Below are positions 59,231-64,000 of a DNA stretch of 64,000 nucleotides, one piece after another. The DNA is taken from positions 1-64,000 of the forward strand of contig JBGATH010000020.1 in assembly GCA_044229235.1 (NCBI GenBank), given 5' to 3'. The translations under genes were made by a program, and so were the position numbers. Every line of letters starts with the position of its first letter. Positions within the stretch are counted from its first letter, which is position 1. Source of the DNA: UKL13-2 sp044229235. Lineage in GTDB: Bacteria > Pseudomonadota > Gammaproteobacteria > Burkholderiales > Usitatibacteraceae. Below the pieces are notes generated by a model. That model saw nothing but the letters and a program-made list of their open reading frames with translations, ran no database searches and was not told the origin of the DNA.

Positions 59231-59546
59231 TACGCGGCTCCTTCGGCAAAGTTGATATCCGCTTCGCCCTTCAGGCACACATAGGCCTTCTTGACGTGAT
59301 TGCGGCGGCCTTCGAAACGTCCATGACGCTTCGCCTTGCCCTTTGATTGACGATGTTGACGCTCTCGACTTCAACCTTTTGATCCTTGAACAGAAGTTCA
59401 ACGGCGGCCTTGATCTCGGCCTTGGTTGCGTCGCGCAGCACTTCGAACACCACCTGCTTTTGCTTGTCGGCCACCATGGTTGCCTTTTCCGAAATTACCG
59501 GACGCAGCACCACGGTCAGCAAACGCTCTTGATTGGCGATACTCAT
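59230..59546 (-). CDS. rplW: 50S ribosomal protein L23, one frameshift
   Basis: MSIANQERLLTVVLRPVISE and FEVLRDATKAEIKAAVELLF are intact. After VNIVNQ the frame breaks at CAAAGGGC (about 59343), where one base is missing. The other frame then gives GKAKRHGRFEGRRNHVKKAY and CLKGEADINFAEGAA to the stop. The 317-bp length (3n+2) fits a single lost base. Likely sequence error at a homopolymer. Confidence 0.92.
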
Positions 59547-60162
59547 GCGAGCACCTCTTCGAATTGCTTGACGGCACCCTTGGTCAACACGACCTTGGCA
59601 AATCTCACCAGATTCACCGGGTCAGCGTGCTTGGCTTCAAGCACCAGCACATCCGGCAGATTGCGCGAGGACAGGTAGAGGTTGTCGTCGAGATTGTCGG
59701 TGATGATGAGGACCTGCTCCAGCCCCATGCCCTTGAGCTTGGTGGCCAGCAGCTTGGTCTTCGGTGCGTCCAGCGCGAGGCTGTCGACCACGGAAAGCCG
59801 ATCTTCGCGAACCAGTTGAGAAAGGATCGCGGCGATACCGGCGCGATACATCTTCTTGTTCACTTTTTGGGTGAAGTTCTCGTCTGGTGAGTTCGGGAAG
59901 ATCTTTCCGCCACCGCGCCACAGAGGCGACGAAGCCATACCGGCACGAGCACGGCCCGTACCCTTTGGCGCCAAGGCTTCTTGGTGGACTTCTGCACGTC
60001 GCTACGGCCTTTTTGGGCACGGTTGCCGGAACGGGCATTGGCCTGGTAAGCAGTGACCACCTGATGCACGAGCGCTTCAGAGTAATCGCGGCCAAACAGT
60101 TCAGCGGACGCAGACATCGTCCCTGCAGACGCGCCTTTATCGTCGATCAGTTTCAGTTCCAT
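59543..60162 (-). CDS. rplD: 50S ribosomal protein L4, one frameshift
   Basis: The N-terminal part MELKLIDDKGASAGTMSASA through KSTKKPWRQ and the C-terminal part KGTGRARAGMASSPLWRGGG to the end lie in two frames joined at CCAAAGGGT (about 59970). One missing base restores the protein. The lesion has the same AAAGGG context as in rplW. L4 lines the exit tunnel and can regulate the S10 operon. Confidence 0.92.
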
Positions 60163-60165
60163 TAC

Positions 60166-60825
60166 TTAGCCCCCCCCTTTCGCGAGCTTCGTCTTTGCGG
60201 ACGGGCTGACGATTACGGTGCCGTTCTTCGAACCGGGGACGGTGCCCTTGATCAGAATGAGTTGGCGCTCAGTGTCAATGCGTGCGACTTCCAGCAATTG
60301 CGCGGTGCGATTCACGTTGCCGAGCTGGCCGGCCATGCGCTTGCCCGGAAACACGCGACCCGGATCCTGCGCCATGCCGATGGAACCTGGCACATTGTGC
60401 GACTTGGAATTGCCGTGCGAGGCGCGGTTCGAGGAAAAGTGGTGACGCTTGATAACGCCGGAAAATCCCTTGCCCAGCGTCGAGCCCGACACGTCGACCT
60501 TCTGGCCGACGGCGAAGATCTCCACGGACACGGTCGAGCCGACTTTCAGCTCGCCGAGTTTTTCCGGAGTGACGGTGAATTCCTTCAAGACCGACCCTGC
60601 TTCCACACCGGCTTTGGCGTAATGACCAGCTTGCGGCTTGGCCACACGCGATGCGCGACGCGTGCCGAATGCAACTTGCACGGCCGAGTAGCCATCGGTG
60701 TCAGGGGTCTTGATTTGGGTGATGCGGTTGTTCGACACGTCCAGCACGGTTACGGGGATGGCAGTGCCATCATCCGTAAAGATGCGAGTCATGCCGACCT
60801 TCCGGCCGACGAGACCAAGACTCAT
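60166..60825 (-). CDS. rplC: 50S ribosomal protein L3
   Basis: A 219-residue protein: SLGLVGRKVGMTRIFTDDGT, HHFSSNRASHGNSKSHNVPG, MAQDPGRVFPGKRMAGQLGN and DTERQLILIKGTVPGSKNG. It nucleates 50S assembly near the peptidyl-transferase centre. The 185-bp gap to rpsJ (60826-61010) has a GTACC/GGTAC hairpin around 60911-60925 and no gene. Confidence 0.97.
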   Translation of the reverse strand: MSLGLVGRKVGMTRIFTDDGTAIPVTVLDVSNNRITQIKTPDTDGYSAVQVAFGTRRASRVAKPQAGHYAKAGVEAGSVLKEFTVTPEKLGELKVGSTVSVEIFAVGQKVDVSGSTLGKGFSGVIKRHHFSSNRASHGNSKSHNVPGSIGMAQDPGRVFPGKRMAGQLGNVNRTAQLLEVARIDTERQLILIKGTVPGSKNGTVIVSPSAKTKLAKGGG

Positions 60826-61010
60826 CTTTACATCCTTTCTAGTTTGCCCGAAAAGTAATTAAAATCAATCACTTGACAGGTGCCAGCTACAATTGGCCGG
60901 CGGATCATATGTACCTTTTTGGTACGACCTGTTACTACATTCGCCTCAAAGAGGCAAAGAGGCGCGATTATAGCCCCTCTTTCAATACAAATCAACTACT
61001 TAGACTTGGA

Positions 61011-61334
61011 CTAAAGCTTGATCTCGACGTCGACGCCCGCCGGAAGATCCAACTTCATCAGCGCATCAACGGTTTTATCCGTCGGGTCGATGATGTCCAT
61101 GAGGCGCAGATGAGTACGAATCTCGAACTGATCCCGTGAAGTCTTGTTCACGTGCGGTGAACGCAGCACGTCGAATCGCTCGATCTTGGTAGGCAAGGGA
61201 ACCGGCCCCTTGACGACCGCACCCGTGCGCTTCGCCGTCTCAACGATCTCCGCGGCAGACTGGTCGATGAGGCGATAGTCAAAAGCCTTCAGGCGAATCC
61301 GGATTTTCTGTTTGGCGAGTTGTGCAGTTGCCAT
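61011..61334 (-). CDS. rpsJ: 30S ribosomal protein S10
   Basis: A 107-residue protein: KIRIRLKAFDYRLIDQSAAEI, VKGPVPLPTKIERFDVLRSP and SRDQFEIRTHLRLMDIIDP. It is a 30S head protein and NusE transcription factor. The first five residues precede the conventional AKQKIRI start. Confidence 0.97.
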   Translation of the reverse strand: MATAQLAKQKIRIRLKAFDYRLIDQSAAEIVETAKRTGAVVKGPVPLPTKIERFDVLRSPHVNKTSRDQFEIRTHLRLMDIIDPTDKTVDALMKLDLPAGVDVEIKL

Positions 61335-61352
61335 CTCTTTTCCTTTTGTGCC

Positions 61353-61376
61353 GCCACGCCGACTGGTCGGCGTGGC
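61353..61376 (-). terminator. Perfect hairpin between tuf and rpsJ
   Basis: GCCACGCCGAC and GTCGGCGTGGC form an 11-bp stem with a two-base centre. On the minus strand it lies after the tuf stop (61429) and before rpsJ, without a T-run. It may be an attenuator, processing site or S10 leader element. Confidence 0.6.
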
Positions 61377-61428
61377 GATGTGTTTGCTACGTTACCTCGA
61401 AGTCGACGCGCGATTCGGCGCGGCGCAC

Positions 61429-62619
61429 TTACTTGATGATTTTTGACACCACGCCGGCGCCGACGGTACGGCCGCCCTCGCGGATCGCAAAGCGCAGCCC
61501 GTCTTCCATCGCGATCGGCGCAATCAGCTGCACGTTGATCTTGACGTTGTCGCCAGGCATCACCATCTCCGTGCCGGCCGGCAGCTGCAGCGCGCCAGTC
61601 ACGTCGGTGGTGCGGAAGTAAAACTGCGGACGATAGCCATTGAAGAACGGGGTGTGACGACCACCTTCTTCTTTGCTCAGCACATAGATCTCGGCTTCAA
61701 AGTCGGTATGCGGGGTGATCGATCCGGGCTTGGCCAGCACCTGGCCGCGCTCGACTTCTTCACGCTTGGTGCCGCGCAGCAGGATGCCGACGTTGTCGCC
61801 CGCCTGGCCCTGGTCCAGAAGCTTCCTGAACATTTCCACGCCGGTACAAATGGTCTTGAGGGTCGGCTTCAGGCCAACGATCTCGATTTCCTCGCCAACC
61901 TTGATGATGCCGCGCTCCACGCGTCCGGTCACCACCGTGCCACGACCCGAGATCGAGAATACGTCTTCAACCGGCATCAGGAAGGCGCCGTCGAGCGCGC
62001 GCTTTGGTTCCGGGATGTAGCTGTCGAGCGCATCGGCCAGCTTCATGATGGCGCCTTCGCCCATCTCGCCGGCGTCGCCTTCCATGGCTTTCAGGGCCGA
62101 TCCCTTGATGATCGGGATGTCGTCGCCGGGAAACTCGTACTTGGAGAGCAGTTCGCGCACTTCCATTTCAACCAGCTCCAGCAGCTCGGCGTCGTCCACC
62201 ATGTCGCACTTGTTGAGGAACACGACGATGTAGGGCACGCCGACCTGGCGGGCCAGCAGGATGTGTTCGCGCGTCTGCGGCATCGGGCCGTCAGCAGCGG
62301 AACAAACCAGGATGGCGCCGTCCATCTGCGCCGCACCGGTGATCATGTTCTTCACGTAGTCGGCGTGACCAGGACAGTCAACGTGGGCGTAGTGGCGCTT
62401 GGAGGTCTCGTATTCCACATGGGCCGTGTTGATGGTGATGCCGCGCGCCTTCTCTTCCGGCGCCGCGTCAATCTGGTCGTAGGCCTTCGCCTCACCACCA
62501 AACTTCTTCGCCAATACCATCGTCATCGCCGCCGTCAGCGTCGTCTTGCCGTGGTCCACATGCCCAATCGTCCCCACGTTCACGTGCGGCTTGGTACGCT
62601 CAAACTTGCCTTTTGCCAT
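61429..62619 (-). CDS. tuf: Elongation factor Tu
   Basis: A 396-residue GTPase: GHVDHGKTTLTAAM (P-loop), DTAPEEKARGITINTAHVEY-like switch region (here DAAPEEKARGITIN), DCPGHADYVKNMITGAAQMD, NKCDMVDD. Delivers aminoacyl-tRNA. It lies between fusA and rpsJ as in most proteobacteria. Confidence 0.98.
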   Translation of the reverse strand: MAKGKFERTKPHVNVGTIGHVDHGKTTLTAAMTMVLAKKFGGEAKAYDQIDAAPEEKARGITINTAHVEYETSKRHYAHVDCPGHADYVKNMITGAAQMDGAILVCSAADGPMPQTREHILLARQVGVPYIVVFLNKCDMVDDAELLELVEMEVRELLSKYEFPGDDIPIIKGSALKAMEGDAGEMGEGAIMKLADALDSYIPEPKRALDGAFLMPVEDVFSISGRGTVVTGRVERGIIKVGEEIEIVGLKPTLKTICTGVEMFRKLLDQGQAGDNVGILLRGTKREEVERGQVLAKPGSITPHTDFEAEIYVLSKEEGGRHTPFFNGYRPQFYFRTTDVTGALQLPAGTEMVMPGDNVKINVQLIAPIAMEDGLRFAIREGGRTVGAGVVSKIIK

Positions 62620-62653
62620 GTTTTCTACCTCTTCAATTCAGTAATTTCTTGGA

Positions 62654-64000
62654 TTATTTCTTGGCGTTGATAATGGCTTCAGCCACATTCTTCGGCGCTT
62701 CGGAATAGTGCTTGAACTCCATGGTGTAGGTCGCACGACCCTGCGTAGCTGAGCGCAATGTGGTGGAGTAGCCAAACATTTCCGACAGCGGCACTTCGGC
62801 CTTGATGATCTTGCCGCCACCACCGGAGATGTCGTCCATGCCTTGAACCATGCCGCGGCGCGAGGATAAATCTCCCATCACCGTTCCGGCGTAGTCTTCC
62901 GGCGTCTCAACTTCAACCGCCATCATCGGCTCCAGCAAAACCGGGCTGGCTTTGCGCATGCCGTCCTTGAAGCCCATTGAGGCCGCCATCTTGAAGGCGT
63001 TCTCATTTGAGTCAACGTCGTGATAAGAGCCAAAGTGCAGCGTGACCTTCACGTCGACGACCGGGTACCCAGCCAGAACACCGGCAGGCAGCGTTTCGCG
63101 CAGGCCCTTTTCAACCGCCGGAATGAACTCGCGAGGAACGACACCGCCCTTGATCGCGTCGACGAACTCGAAGCCTTTGCCCGGCTCTTGCGGCTCGACC
63201 TTCAAAACCACATGCCCGTATTGGCCACGACCGCCGGACTGCTTCACAAACTTGCCTTCGGCGTTTTCGACCGTACCGCGAATGGTTTCGCGGTAGGCTA
63301 CCTGCGGCTTGCCGACAGTCGCCTCAACGCCGAATTCGCGCTTCATGCGGTCAACAATAATTTCGAGGTGCAGTTCGCCCATCCCCGAAATGATAGTTTG
63401 GCCCGATTCTTCGTCTGACCGCACACGGAAAGAGGGGTCTTCCTGCGCCAAGCGGCCAAGGGCAATACCCATTTTTTCCTGGTCGGCCTTGGTTTTCGGT
63501 TCGACTGCCTGCGAAATGACAGGCTCAGGGAACACCATGCGCTCAAGAGTAAGAACGGCGTCCGGATCACACAAAGTCTCGCCCGTCGTCACGTCCTTCA
63601 AGCCAATGCATGCCGCGATATCACCTGCGCGAATTTCTTCAATTTCCACGCGGTTGTTGGCATGCATCTGCACGATTCGGCCGATACGGTCCTTTTTGCC
63701 GCGCACGGGGTTGTAGACCGTATCGCCCTTCGACAACACACCAGAGTACACGCGCACGAAGGTAAGCTGACCGACGAACGGGTCCGTCATGAGCTTGAAC
63801 GCCAACGCAGAGAATTTCTCCGCGTCATCCGCCTTGCGGCTGGTGGGCTGCTCGTCTTCGGTCATACCCTTGACCGGCGGAATGTCCGTAGGCGCAGGCA
63901 TGAAGTCGATAACGGCATCCAGCATCGCCTGGACACCCTTGTTCTTGAACGCGGAGCCACAGAGCATGGGCACAATTTCGCTCTTGATGGTGCGCTCGCG
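62654..64000 (-). CDS. fusA: Elongation factor G (5' end outside window)
   Basis: The C-terminal 449 codons of EF-G: VPMLCGSAFKNKGVQAMLDA, VRVYSGVLSKGDTVYN, ISGMGELHLEIIVDRMKREF, RGQYGHVVLKVEPQ and AVEVETPEDYAGTVMGDLSS. It is the translocase GTPase; the G domain and start lie beyond 64000. It ends 35 bp before tuf. The frame is intact, unlike the ribosomal genes around 58-60 kb. Confidence 0.97.
   Translation of the reverse strand, partial: RERTIKSEIVPMLCGSAFKNKGVQAMLDAVIDFMPAPTDIPPVKGMTEDEQPTSRKADDAEKFSALAFKLMTDPFVGQLTFVRVYSGVLSKGDTVYNPVRGKKDRIGRIVQMHANNRVEIEEIRAGDIAACIGLKDVTTGETLCDPDAVLTLERMVFPEPVISQAVEPKTKADQEKMGIALGRLAQEDPSFRVRSDEESGQTIISGMGELHLEIIVDRMKREFGVEATVGKPQVAYRETIRGTVENAEGKFVKQSGGRGQYGHVVLKVEPQEPGKGFEFVDAIKGGVVPREFIPAVEKGLRETLPAGVLAGYPVVDVKVTLHFGSYHDVDSNENAFKMAASMGFKDGMRKASPVLLEPMMAVEVETPEDYAGTVMGDLSSRRGMVQGMDDISGGGGKIIKAEVPLSEMFGYSTTLRSATQGRATYTMEFKHYSEAPKNVAEAIINAKK

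Noticed and set aside
60873..60894. TTGACA and TACAAT as a plus-strand promoter between rplC and rpsJ
   Set aside because: The two hexamers are only about 9 bp apart, far below the usual 16-18 bp, and no plus-strand gene follows.

Overview
The window looks like a chromosome segment of a GC-rich betaproteobacterium, probably Burkholderiales or Rhodocyclales. The main reasons are an S10 ribosomal operon behind fusA-tuf, a birA-coaX-SPOR cluster, a lone Bug/TctC-type solute receptor, and dense, short-spaced operons. I see no rRNA, tRNA, transposase, phage genes or CRISPR array.

From 1 to 14.9 kb is an anaerobic electron-transfer block. It holds rquA (rhodoquinone synthesis) next to a four-subunit fumarate reductase (frdABCD with ATGA overlaps), two tandem small cytochromes c, a CbcL-like nonaheme c/cytochrome b fusion, a histidine kinase with two c-heme motifs in its sensor, an NtrC-type regulator, a separate nonaheme c plus cytochrome b pair, and two receiver proteins. 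One of the receivers is fused to a triple membrane repeat, and the two receiver genes lie behind a clear sigma-54 promoter.

From 15 to 24.9 kb is mixed: nhaA, corA, a TehB-like methyltransferase, a cytochrome c-prime-like lipoprotein, DUF2798 and DsrE-like proteins, a fatty acid hydroxylase, an ArsR-rhodanese regulator, a decayed stretch containing a broken arsA copy, a nitroreductase and a phosphodiesterase-like protein.

From 24.9 to 39.8 kb is the most striking region, a minus-strand run of about 14 kb. In transcription order it reads: small secreted peptide, MtrA-like decaheme cytochrome, MtrB/PioB-like outer-membrane barrel, arsD, arsA, arrA, arrB, a TorD-like chaperone, a SigZ-like sigma factor, an ArsP-type permease, three thiol-redox proteins (a thioredoxin-like CxxC protein, a membrane thioredoxin and a CcdA-type carrier) and DUF2798. 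A divergent Crp/Fnr regulator sits at its head. It reads as a respiratory arsenate reductase combined with an outer-membrane electron conduit and arsenic detoxification.

Eight FNR-type palindromes (TTGAT/C-N4-A/GTCAA or close variants) precede rquA, frdA, the cytochrome c/cbcL divergent region, the kinase, the nonaheme gene, arrA, the small peptide and the Crp/Fnr gene. In most of them a -10-like hexamer lies 31 bp from the box centre, so the scattered respiratory genes probably form one anaerobic regulon.

From 39.8 to 54.3 kb is mostly housekeeping: SPOR-coaX-birA-HAD, Bug receptor, acyltransferase, Omp85-like barrel, DUF47-Pit phosphate transport, a GGDEF/EAL protein and an ECF sigma/cupin pair. 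From 54.4 to 64 kb come a frameshifted FAD oxidoreductase and the rpsQ-to-fusA ribosomal cluster on the minus strand. Several essential ribosomal genes there carry frameshifts (rpsS, rplW, rplD), which points to sequence error rather than gene death. Five copies of a roughly 55-75 bp palindrome are scattered between genes over the whole window.
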